Assembly (NCBI GenBank): GCA_020718845.1
Contig: DYRG01000007.1
Span: 35,908-86,228, forward strand
DNA length: 50,321 bases
DNA from: Thiomargarita sp.
GTDB lineage: Bacteria > Pseudomonadota > Gammaproteobacteria > Beggiatoales > Beggiatoaceae
Direction of reading: 5' to 3'
A program made the position numbers and the translations under genes. Positions 1 to 6,404 of the stretch are shown here, piece after piece. Numbering within the stretch: the stretch's first letter is position 1; every line of letters begins with the position of its first letter. The notes under the pieces were generated by a model that was not told the DNA's origin, did not search any database, and saw only the letters and a program-made list of their open reading frames with translations.

Positions 1-30
1 TGATGAGGCTAAAAGGAGAGAGGATAAATT

Positions 31-930
31 TTAACCGCGAATTCCTTTTCCTTCGATCGGAGGTGTGGTCGTGCCACCTGTTGGAGGTGTGGTCGTGCCA
101 CCTGTTGGAGGTGTGGTTGTGCCACCTGTTGGAGGTGTGGTTGTGCCACCTGTCGGAGGTGTGGTCGTGCCACCTGTCGGAGGTGTGGTTGCGCATACAC
201 CAAACAAGCATTGAGGCGCGTCTTCGTTAGTGGGCGGAGTGACGTTCGCATCGGAATCAGCATATCCGTCGCCATCTTTATCGCCAGTGATTAAACCTGT
301 TTTACTAGGGTCTTCGGCATCGGGAGTGGTGGTTGCGGCGACTTTCACCCGTTTAACGCCGAGCATCGCTTTAAAACCGCCATACCAATCGTTCAAATTT
401 AGAGGATTTCCGCCCAATTTGGTGACGATCATTGCCATTTGGTAATCGCCCGCGGGCAAAGTTGCCATTGTTTCAGCGGGGAGAGGGACAATCGGACGAA
501 CTTTATCGCCTTCGGCATTGGCATCGGTCGTGGGCACATCAACCACAACAGCCCCTTGATCGCCAGGCATCGTAATTACGATTTTAACAACGGCTTTTCC
601 TTCCCAAACATCTTTCAAACTTTTTGGAACAACTGCTTTCAATAAAAAGCTATCGCCAGGGTAATGAACTGTTTTGCCTGTTTGAACAAAACCAGCATTG
701 GCAGCGGGTTTAGTTTGAGGTAAGGCTTTTGCGTCGTCTTTATCTTTGAATTGTTCACGAGCTTTTTGTTCAGGCGGACGTGTATCTGGGCGAGCACCTT
801 CTGGTGGACGAGCAGAAGTGGTTGTCGGTGTTTCAGAGCCTTTTGTTTCTTTATCGTTGTCTGCCCAAACAGGTGAAGCGGCAATTACGCTTGCAATCGC
901 AGCAGATAACAAAGTGACGTGTAATTTCAT
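31..930 (-). CDS. Secreted protein with C-terminal Thr/Pro/Gly repeats
   Basis: A 299-residue protein with a clear Sec signal peptide (MKLHV..., hydrophobic core, cleavage probably after VWA at residue 23). The mature part starts with a charged, Thr/Pro-rich linker. A globular-looking middle (about residues 75-200) follows with no family I recognise. Near residues 218-230 is an acidic DKDGDGYADSD stretch that resembles a calcium-binding thrombospondin type 3 or EF-hand-like loop. The C-terminus is about five and a half copies of the octapeptide TPPTGGTT. The start is supported by a GGGAG ribosome site just upstream. The same start region is tandemly duplicated upstream, creating an 8-codon leader peptide. 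Function is unknown; an exported calcium-binding or surface protein is an inference. Confidence 0.75.
   Translation of the reverse strand: MKLHVTLLSAAIASVIAASPVWADNDKETKGSETPTTTSARPPEGARPDTRPPEQKAREQFKDKDDAKALPQTKPAANAGFVQTGKTVHYPGDSFLLKAVVPKSLKDVWEGKAVVKIVITMPGDQGAVVVDVPTTDANAEGDKVRPIVPLPAETMATLPAGDYQMAMIVTKLGGNPLNLNDWYGGFKAMLGVKRVKVAATTTPDAEDPSKTGLITGDKDGDGYADSDANVTPPTNEDAPQCLFGVCATTPPTGGTTTPPTGGTTTPPTGGTTTPPTGGTTTPPTGGTTTPPIEGKGIRG
59..190. repeat. 24-bp coding minisatellite
   Basis: About five and a half head-to-tail copies of a 24-bp unit, differing by a few C/T changes (tgttgg versus tgtcgg, gtggtc versus gtggtt). Read on the minus strand, each unit encodes TPPTGGTT in the tail of the secreted protein. 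Because the unit is a multiple of three, copy-number change keeps the frame. Confidence 0.9.
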
Positions 931-1038
931 GGTATTTCTCCCGTGTATGAAAAACTAAAACAAATTTCAAATTTTAGTGACGTGTAATTTCATGGTATTT
1001 CTCCCGTGTATGAAAAACTAAAACAAATTTCAAATTTT
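913..1038. repeat. Perfect 63-bp tandem duplication over a translation start
   Basis: Positions 913-975 and 976-1038 are identical. Each copy carries the ribosome site and the first codons of the secreted-protein gene read on the minus strand. The copy next to the gene gives the real start at 930. The distal copy gives a second start at 993 that runs into a stop after eight codons. Identity of the copies implies a recent event. Confidence 0.93.
967..993 (-). CDS. Eight-residue leader peptide ORF made by duplication
   Basis: The distal copy of the 63-bp duplication has the same GGGAG ribosome site and ATG as the secreted-protein gene. It encodes MKLHVTKI and then TGA. It lies 36 bases upstream of the real start and would be translated if the promoter is further upstream. 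It could be inert or could lower or couple translation of the main gene. Whether it is used cannot be told from sequence. Confidence 0.5.
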   Translation of the reverse strand: MKLHVTKI

Positions 1039-1166
1039 AAGGTTAGAATAAGCGTCGATTCTTAAACAAGCCTTAAAGCAAATTGTTGTTGAACTTGGAG
1101 CTAGTGTAACAAAGCAATTTGAGAAATAACGCACATAACTGACAAACGGTAACAAATAGGTGACAA

Positions 1167-1976
1167 ATGAAAACAAACTTTTTTGAAATGGCATATAATT
1201 GCCTTATAAATCAAGATATTACACAAAAAATCACTTTAACCCGCGAAGCCGATCGTTTATGGAAAAGCGGACAATTTGATTTTGACGATCTCGAACCACC
1301 ACAACTTATTTTAAGCGCGGGTCGACCTGAAAAACCTCTTTTAGTTTCACCTAAACATTTGATTTCACGAAAATTAACCACCAAAGAAGGTCACGCCGCG
1401 CTCATTCATGCGATTGTTCACATCGAATTTAATGCGATCAATTTAGCGTGGGATGCCGCGTATCGATTTCGTGGCTTACCTGTTGATTTTTATGGAGATT
1501 GGTTGCAAGTGGCGGTCGAGGAAGCCTTGCATTTTGAATTGCTGCGCGGGCATTTGCAGAGCTTAGGCTTTGATTATGGGGATTTTCCTGCGCACAACGG
1601 TTTGTGGGAGTTGGCGGTTGAAACGGCGGACGATGTATTGTCGAGAATGGCGTTAGTGCCGCGAGTGATGGAAGCGCGTGGTTTAGATGTTACGCCTCAA
1701 ATGATGGAAAAGTTGAAACAAATCAATGATTTAAAAGCTGTTGAACATTTAAAAATAATTTATCGAGATGAAATAGGTCACGTTTCACGCGGTTCAAAAT
1801 GGTTTCATTATGTGTGCGAGAAACGTGGTTTAAACTCAAAAGAAATTTTTTTAGATTTAATTCGCAAACATTTAAAAAGCGGCTTAAAACTTCCGTTTAA
1901 TCAAGAAATTAGATTACAGGCAGGTTTCACACCCGAAGAAATTTCTATCCTTTATGCTTTAGCAAACAACAGATAA
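1167..1976 (+). CDS. DUF455 family ferritin-like protein
   Basis: A 269-residue protein matching the DUF455/COG2833 family of ferritin-like four-helix proteins. Spaced metal-ligand motifs are visible: HIEFNA (His85, Glu87), VEEALHF (Glu118/119, His122), Glu152 in AVETADD, and DEIGHVSRGSKWF (Glu202, His205). This pattern fits a di-iron carboxylate site. The family is uncharacterised; some relatives are loosely annotated as rhodanese-linked or tRNA-modification (MiaE-like) proteins. The length is normal for the family. The gene stands alone, convergent with dsbC downstream. No strong ribosome site is seen at the ATG. Confidence 0.8.
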   Translation: MKTNFFEMAYNCLINQDITQKITLTREADRLWKSGQFDFDDLEPPQLILSAGRPEKPLLVSPKHLISRKLTTKEGHAALIHAIVHIEFNAINLAWDAAYRFRGLPVDFYGDWLQVAVEEALHFELLRGHLQSLGFDYGDFPAHNGLWELAVETADDVLSRMALVPRVMEARGLDVTPQMMEKLKQINDLKAVEHLKIIYRDEIGHVSRGSKWFHYVCEKRGLNSKEIFLDLIRKHLKSGLKLPFNQEIRLQAGFTPEEISILYALANNR

Positions 1977-2018
1977 ATTTTTATTTGAAATATTTATCTG
2001 TTGAAATAAAATACAAAA

Positions 2019-2825
2019 CTATTTTTTCGCATTTTCAGCTAAGAATTGTACTAATTTTTCGGCGGGCACATAACCTGGTAATAATTCACCATTTGGTAAT
2101 AATAATGCAGGCGTTCCAGAAACCCCTAATTTACGACCCAATTCAAAGTGTTTTGAAACAGGATTTGCACATTCTTTTTGAGGAACTGGTTTAGCATTTT
2201 TCGCGTCATTCATTGCTTGATGTTTATCATCGGCGCACCACACAGAAACCATTGTTTTATACGCTGGAGAATTCAAACCACCACGAGGAAATGCAATATA
2301 ACGGACTTCAATTCCTTGATCATTATATTTGCTCATATCTTTGTGCAATTTCACACAATAAAAACAATCCACATCGGTAAAAACATTCACCACATATTTG
2401 GTTTCTTTGGATTTGAAAATGATCATATCATCTTCTTTAAGTTCTTTCATTGCAGAAACTCGAATTCCATTCCGACGTTCTTCGGTAATATTTTTGCCTT
2501 TTTCTTTCAAATCCAAAATATCCCCGCCGCGAATCAAATAGCGCCCATCTTCCGACATATAAAAAACATTTCCTTCTAAAACAACCTCTTGCAATCCTTT
2601 TAAGGGCGAAGGCTGAATTTGAATATCATTAGCGGCATCATCCCCCACTAATTCCTTCAAAGCTGATTTTGCATCTTTTTGGGTTTCTTTCGCAACTTCT
2701 TTTGCGGGTTCTTTTGAAGTTTCTTTAACGGGTTCATTATTTTGAACAGGTGGATTTGTAACTACAGGTGGTTCGGCAGCAAATACCGCGCTGCTCAATA
2801 AACTTACTAATAATACTTTACGCAT
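2019..2825 (-). CDS. dsbC: Thiol:disulfide interchange protein DsbC-like
   Basis: A 268-residue periplasmic disulfide isomerase of the DsbC/DsbG family. A signal peptide (residues 1-16, cut after VFA) is followed by an unusual Lys/Glu/Thr/Pro-rich linker at about 17-60. The dimerisation domain with FYMSEDGRYLIRGGDIL comes next, then a thioredoxin fold. The redox motif is Cys154-Phe-Tyr-Cys157 in DVDCFYC. The second cysteine pair is probably Cys197/Cys219, and the cis-proline is in SGTPALLLPNG (Pro239). The extended charged linker makes it longer than the E. coli protein (236 aa precursor). It would reshuffle wrong disulfides, kept reduced by DsbD, which is not in the window. A ribosome site (TCAGGAG) precedes the start. 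Confidence 0.9.
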   Translation of the reverse strand: MRKVLLVSLLSSAVFAAEPPVVTNPPVQNNEPVKETSKEPAKEVAKETQKDAKSALKELVGDDAANDIQIQPSPLKGLQEVVLEGNVFYMSEDGRYLIRGGDILDLKEKGKNITEERRNGIRVSAMKELKEDDMIIFKSKETKYVVNVFTDVDCFYCVKLHKDMSKYNDQGIEVRYIAFPRGGLNSPAYKTMVSVWCADDKHQAMNDAKNAKPVPQKECANPVSKHFELGRKLGVSGTPALLLPNGELLPGYVPAEKLVQFLAENAKK

Positions 2826-2954
2826 TTTACTATCTCCTGAGGTAATGTTTCAAATAAATAAAAAAGAAATGAATGAAAAATAAGTTGTTTTGAATCCTTT
2901 TCTATAAAAAGCGAATAATAATATCGATAAATTATTAATCGCTTTCTATAGAGA

Positions 2955-4118
2955 TTACAAACCCGCAGCGTCTTTGAGAAGTTGAGCTTTGTCGGTGCGT
3001 TCCCAAGTGAATTCGGGTTCGGTGCGACCAAAATGTCCATACGCGGCGGTGTTTCTATAAATGGGGCGTAACAAATCTAACATTTCAACTAAACCACGCG
3101 GACGTAAATCAAAATGTTCACGAACTAATTGCGTTAAACGGCTTTCGTCGATTTTACCTGTTCCGAAAGTTTCTACCCGAATCGACGTTGGTTCTGCCAC
3201 CCCAATCGCATAAGAAACTTGGATTTCACAACGTTCTGCTAAACCCGCCGCAACAATGTTTTTCGCCACATAACGACACGCATAAGCCGCTGATCTATCT
3301 ACTTTTGTTGGGTCTTTGCCAGAAAATGCCCCGCCACCATGTCTTGCCATTCCGCCGTAAGTATCGACGATAATTTTTCTTCCCGTTAAACCGCAATCGC
3401 CCACAGGTCCGCCGATTACAAAACGACCCGTTGGATTGATATAAAAACGGGTTTCTTTTGAAATCCATTCTTTGGGAAGAACCGGCAAAATAATTTCATC
3501 CATCACGGCTTCGTGAAGTTCTTTATTTCCGATTTCTGGATTGTGTTGAGTCGATAGAACAACTGCGTCAATTCCAATGGGTTTATTTTGAGCATCATAA
3601 CGAAAAGTGACTTGGCTTTTCGCATCGGGACGCAACCAAGGCAACGTGCCGTTTTTACGCAATGCGGCTTGGCGTTTGACCAACAAATGCGAATAAGTGA
3701 TCGGCGCGGGCATGAGCACGTCGGTTTCGTTGGACGCATAACCGAACATAAGTCCTTGATCGCCCGCCCCTTGTTCATGATTTTCGCTTTCGTTCACGCC
3801 CATTGCAATGTCGACTGATTGTTTGCCGACTGCCGAGATCACCGCGCACGATTCCCAGTCAAACCCCATTTCAGAGCTATTATATCCAATATCTTTAATG
3901 ACTTGGCGCGACACCGCTTCGACATCAACCATGCCAGAAGAGGTGATTTCTCCCGCGACCAATACCATCCCTGTTTTGACTAAGGTTTCACACGCAACCC
4001 GAGCCTTGCGATCTTGGGTTAAAAACGCATCTAAAATCGCATCAGAAATTTGGTCGGCAACTTTGTCGGGATGACCTTCGGAAACAGACTCGGAAGTAAA
4101 TAATTGATAATCAGACAT
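2955..4118 (-). CDS. metK: S-adenosylmethionine synthetase
   Basis: MetK makes S-adenosylmethionine from methionine and ATP. The start is taken at [19 protein letters not shown] (4118), giving 387 residues, close to the E. coli length of 384. A GTG fifteen bases further upstream would add five residues but lies in what looks like the ribosome site (GGAA). Signatures present include [15 protein letters not shown] near the N-terminus (Mg/ATP binding), [12 protein letters not shown], and [19 protein letters not shown] (phosphate-binding loop and lysines). The C-terminal GHFGR is also present. It is transcribed alone toward dsbC. Confidence 0.97.
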   Translation of the reverse strand: MSDYQLFTSESVSEGHPDKVADQISDAILDAFLTQDRKARVACETLVKTGMVLVAGEITSSGMVDVEAVSRQVIKDIGYNSSEMGFDWESCAVISAVGKQSVDIAMGVNESENHEQGAGDQGLMFGYASNETDVLMPAPITYSHLLVKRQAALRKNGTLPWLRPDAKSQVTFRYDAQNKPIGIDAVVLSTQHNPEIGNKELHEAVMDEIILPVLPKEWISKETRFYINPTGRFVIGGPVGDCGLTGRKIIVDTYGGMARHGGGAFSGKDPTKVDRSAAYACRYVAKNIVAAGLAERCEIQVSYAIGVAEPTSIRVETFGTGKIDESRLTQLVREHFDLRPRGLVEMLDLLRPIYRNTAAYGHFGRTEPEFTWERTDKAQLLKDAAGL

Positions 4119-4336
4119 TTTTCTGGATTCCACTTGAGCTAAACATAAATTTCCTATTATAACCCAAATTTATTTCACATTATCTACGAATAAAATTTAA
4201 AACGTGAACGCACATTTATAACCTTTTAGAAATATAGGCGGCAACTAAAAATAATATAAAATGAAGTTTAACCACCACCTCTTCCTGAAGGGAGGGAGGA
4301 TTGATCCGCTAATTTTTAAACCAGAGGAATATTCTC

Positions 4337-4420
4337 ATGTCTGACACTCATTTATTTAAGCAACTTTTAGAGCAAATGTTTGAGGATTTTCTTCTCGCTC
4401 GAGCGTGGGAGCGAGGTTAA
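4337..4420 (+). pseudogene. Remnant of a small ORF start (possible Rpn/PD-(D/E)xK-type N-terminus)
   Basis: An ATG with a good ribosome site (AGAGGAA) opens a 27-codon frame beginning MSDTHLFKQLLEQMFEDFL. It then runs into a 7-bp palindrome (CTCGCTC at 4394-4400, GAGCGAG at 4409-4415) and stops. The first 19 residues resemble the start of Rpn/YhgA-type putative nucleases (LFKQLL...FF..FL), but that is an impression from a short match. The most likely reading is a gene cut off by insertion of a palindromic repeat. The rest of the 4119-4440 gap holds no other gene I can support. Confidence 0.4.
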
Positions 4421-4440
4421 AACTCATTACGGGAATTAAA

Positions 4441-4665
4441 ATGTCAATTGCAACCATTCTTCCTTTAGTGGAAGCATTGCCACATTCAGAGAAATTTCAA
4501 TTGATGCAAGTATTGCTAAATTATCTTGCAAATGAGGAAGGGGTTTCTTTACAAGCACCCCAAACAAATCAGGGTCAGAAAATGGCAGCAATTCTTCAAC
4601 GCATGGCGGATAGAAATGCACTTTCTCAAATTACTGATCCCGTTTGCTTGGCAGAGAGAAATTAG
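4441..4665 (+). pseudogene. VapB-like antitoxin with a C-terminal frameshift
   Basis: The open frame from ATG 4441 (ribosome site GGGA) gives 74 residues starting MSIATILPLVEALPHSEKF. This is the fold seen in small antitoxins paired with PIN or RelE toxins. It ends DPVCLAERN. Shifting by one base in the CCC at 4639-4641 restores the typical tail DPFAWQREIRQDRILAGRE, which ends at 4694-4696 four bases before a PIN-type start. One extra C therefore appears to have frameshifted the antitoxin tail. The family assignment is from pattern; the frameshift is visible directly. Confidence 0.6.
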
Positions 4666-4699
4666 GCAAGATCGGATTTTGGCGGGGAGAGAATAACTT

Positions 4700-4846
4700 A
4701 TGTTGTTAGATAGCAATTCGATACTTAATGCCATTGATACCGTTACCTGCTATATTGTATTTTCACACATTGAACAAAGAGAGATCGTCTATGAATCAAG
4801 AACAACTCAAGCAACAAATTACCACTTATCTTGCGGAAGAAAATAA
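4700..4846 (+). pseudogene. Truncated PIN-domain (VapC-like) toxin remnant
   Basis: Just after the antitoxin frame, an ATG opens MLLDSNSILNAI. This matches the beta-1 strand and first catalytic Asp of PIN-domain RNases (usually MLLDSNIIIYA). Similarity ends after about 15 residues, and the frame then runs through the ribosome site of the next gene to a stop at 4844-4846. Only the first strand of the toxin survives, so it cannot be an active RNase. With the frameshifted antitoxin it marks a dead vapBC-type module at the left edge of the accessory island. Confidence 0.55.
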
Positions 4847-5204
4847 ACTTTATCGAGATTGGTGGAATGAATTAAATCCACCCTTAGAAGGCGTAGAACA
4901 AGTTTCTCTAAAAGAGAACATTGAAGAATATCAACGACGTTTTAGCAATTGGTTTCAACAATGGTATGAAGAAAACCGTTTGCCTTTTAAGAAAGCCTGC
5001 TGTGAAATAAAAATTCGTGGAAAAACCGTTTGCGAACGATGGTTAGAAATTCGCAAAGAACATGATTTCCATAAAAAACAAGATTTGACCGTTTCATTGA
5101 TTGTCGATCTGATCATTTCAGCCATTATCCATTCGCCTCATACTGTTATTTCAATAATTATTATTGTTTCAAATAATTATTTGGATAAAATATGTAATGA
5201 TTAA
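4791..5204 (+). CDS. Unknown small protein, first gene of the protease-STAND block
   Basis: A 137-residue protein from ATG 4791 with a purine-rich AGAGAG ribosome site. A longer frame from 4728 lies over the toxin remnant and is not favoured. Residues 1-95 are charged and Trp/Tyr-rich (YRDWWNELNPP, FSNWFQQWYEE, CERWLEIRKEHDFHKKQ), probably helical. Residues 99-127 are strongly hydrophobic and may insert in or lie on a membrane. I do not recognise a family. It is co-oriented with the protease and STAND genes 120 bases downstream. A role as effector, adaptor or regulator of that block is inferred from position only. Nothing in it suggests a catalytic site. Confidence 0.6.
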   Translation: MNQEQLKQQITTYLAEENKLYRDWWNELNPPLEGVEQVSLKENIEEYQRRFSNWFQQWYEENRLPFKKACCEIKIRGKTVCERWLEIRKEHDFHKKQDLTVSLIVDLIISAIIHSPHTVISIIIIVSNNYLDKICND

Positions 5205-5217
5205 TTTTTAACTCATT

Positions 5218-5256
5218 GATAAATATGGATTTTATTTGTATTAGTCCATATTTATC
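5218..5256. repeat. Perfect 12-bp inverted repeat between block genes
   Basis: GATAAATATGGA at 5218-5229 pairs exactly with TCCATATTTATC at 5245-5256 across a 15-base AT-rich loop. No T-run follows, so it does not look like a terminator. It lies between the 137-aa gene and the protease gene and could be an operator or an mRNA processing or stability hairpin. Confidence 0.7.
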
Positions 5257-5268
5257 TGAATTTGTTAT

Positions 5269-5311
5269 CAGTGTTCATCTGTAAGTCAAATCTGTGTTTA
5301 TCTGTGTTTAA
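5269..5311. repeat. Dispersed ACACAGAT-family repeat
   Basis: Several ATCTGTGTTTATCTGTGTTT-type units lie directly before the ribosome site of the protease gene. The same family occurs at 8849-8888, 19376-19466 and 26674-26689. Confidence 0.75.
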
Positions 5312-5324
5312 AAAGGAGGAAAAA

Positions 5325-6404
5325 ATGTCAAAAGAATTAGATAATAAACTCAAAGCAACTTTGGTAAAAATCTATGTTTCTAATATTTTCAAAGGAACGG
5401 GATTTTTCATTACACCGCAAGGTCATATTTTAACCGCACATCATGTAATTGATGATTATGCGGGAAAACAAATCAAAGTTGTTTCTCAACGGCATGGAGA
5501 GTTTAGAAATGTAACGTTAGAGAAACATAAAACCTGTCGTAGTGCTGATTTAATAATATTAAAAATCAATTTTGATAAAGATCAACTTGTTTTAGACTGT
5601 GTACCACTTTCTATCAATTTACCTGAAGAAAGAGTTAAGTTATTAGGGATTGGTTATCCTTTAGGAACTGAACATCCAGAAATGTTAAAAGAAGCGATTT
5701 TGGAAGGGCAGTTTATTCGTTGTTGTAATCCTCAAACATTTGAAGTTAATAATGCGATTCAGGGTGCTGGACAAAGTGGTGGATTGATTTATAACTTAGA
5801 AACCCATCGAGTAATAGGTGTGGCGAAAGCTATTCATGATGGTAATGTGATGAAAAACACAGGGTTAGCTTCACGTTTAGATGAATTATTTAATAGTTGG
5901 GAAGAGCTTGATGACATAACAAAAAACGTTGCTCAACAATGGGATCAGTATTTACTTAAAATAAAAGAAAAACAGAAAGAAATTATTCATAGTTTTTATA
6001 TGAGTTTGCTTGAAAAAATATTATATTGGTCTATTTTTAGTTTATTATTGTACACATCTCCTTTTATTCTTAAATTTGTTTTAAGATTATTTGAAGATAA
6101 TAATTCTATTAATGTACTAGAATATTTTATATGCCCAAGTGAATTACTATTAATTTCTATTTTAAGTTTCGGAGTATCAATAAAGGATTCTTATCGTTAT
6201 AACAAGAATGAATCAAAAATAATTCGTTATCTTATAATAATTTTTCTAGTAATTCCTTGTTTATTTTCAATATTATTACTTACTAAGTATTACCCTTTTT
6301 GTGGCATTCAAAAAACAGATTTATTTCCTGTTTCTTTGATGATTTTTACTTTTAGTTTAATTACAAGTTTATTTATAACAGTAGTATTGGATGATACCTT
6401 ATGA
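5325..6404 (+). CDS. Membrane-anchored trypsin-like serine protease
   Basis: The start is set at ATG 5325 behind a very strong AAAAAGGAGG ribosome site, giving 359 residues. Residues 10-200 form a chymotrypsin/trypsin-like fold with a full triad. His40 is in ILTAHHVID, Asp75 in SADLIILK, and Ser151 in GAGQSGGLIYN. No signal peptide is present, so the protease domain should face the cytoplasm. Residues 205-225 are charged and probably helical. About four hydrophobic membrane segments follow (near 231-255, 271-287, 297-320 and 332-355). The stop overlaps the STAND gene start by four bases (ATGA), implying coupled translation. Trypsin-like peptidases beside STAND NTPases are a known theme in bacterial conflict systems. 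The C-terminal four-helix anchor is less familiar to me. The inferred role is an effector protease released or activated by the partner. Confidence 0.85.
   Translation: MSKELDNKLKATLVKIYVSNIFKGTGFFITPQGHILTAHHVIDDYAGKQIKVVSQRHGEFRNVTLEKHKTCRSADLIILKINFDKDQLVLDCVPLSINLPEERVKLLGIGYPLGTEHPEMLKEAILEGQFIRCCNPQTFEVNNAIQGAGQSGGLIYNLETHRVIGVAKAIHDGNVMKNTGLASRLDELFNSWEELDDITKNVAQQWDQYLLKIKEKQKEIIHSFYMSLLEKILYWSIFSLLLYTSPFILKFVLRLFEDNNSINVLEYFICPSELLLISILSFGVSIKDSYRYNKNESKIIRYLIIIFLVIPCLFSILLLTKYYPFCGIQKTDLFPVSLMIFTFSLITSLFITVVLDDTL

Noticed and set aside
2955-4133. Longer metK start at 4133
   Set aside because: The GTG would add MESRK not found in the family and covers the likely ribosome site; 4118 fits known MetK N-termini.
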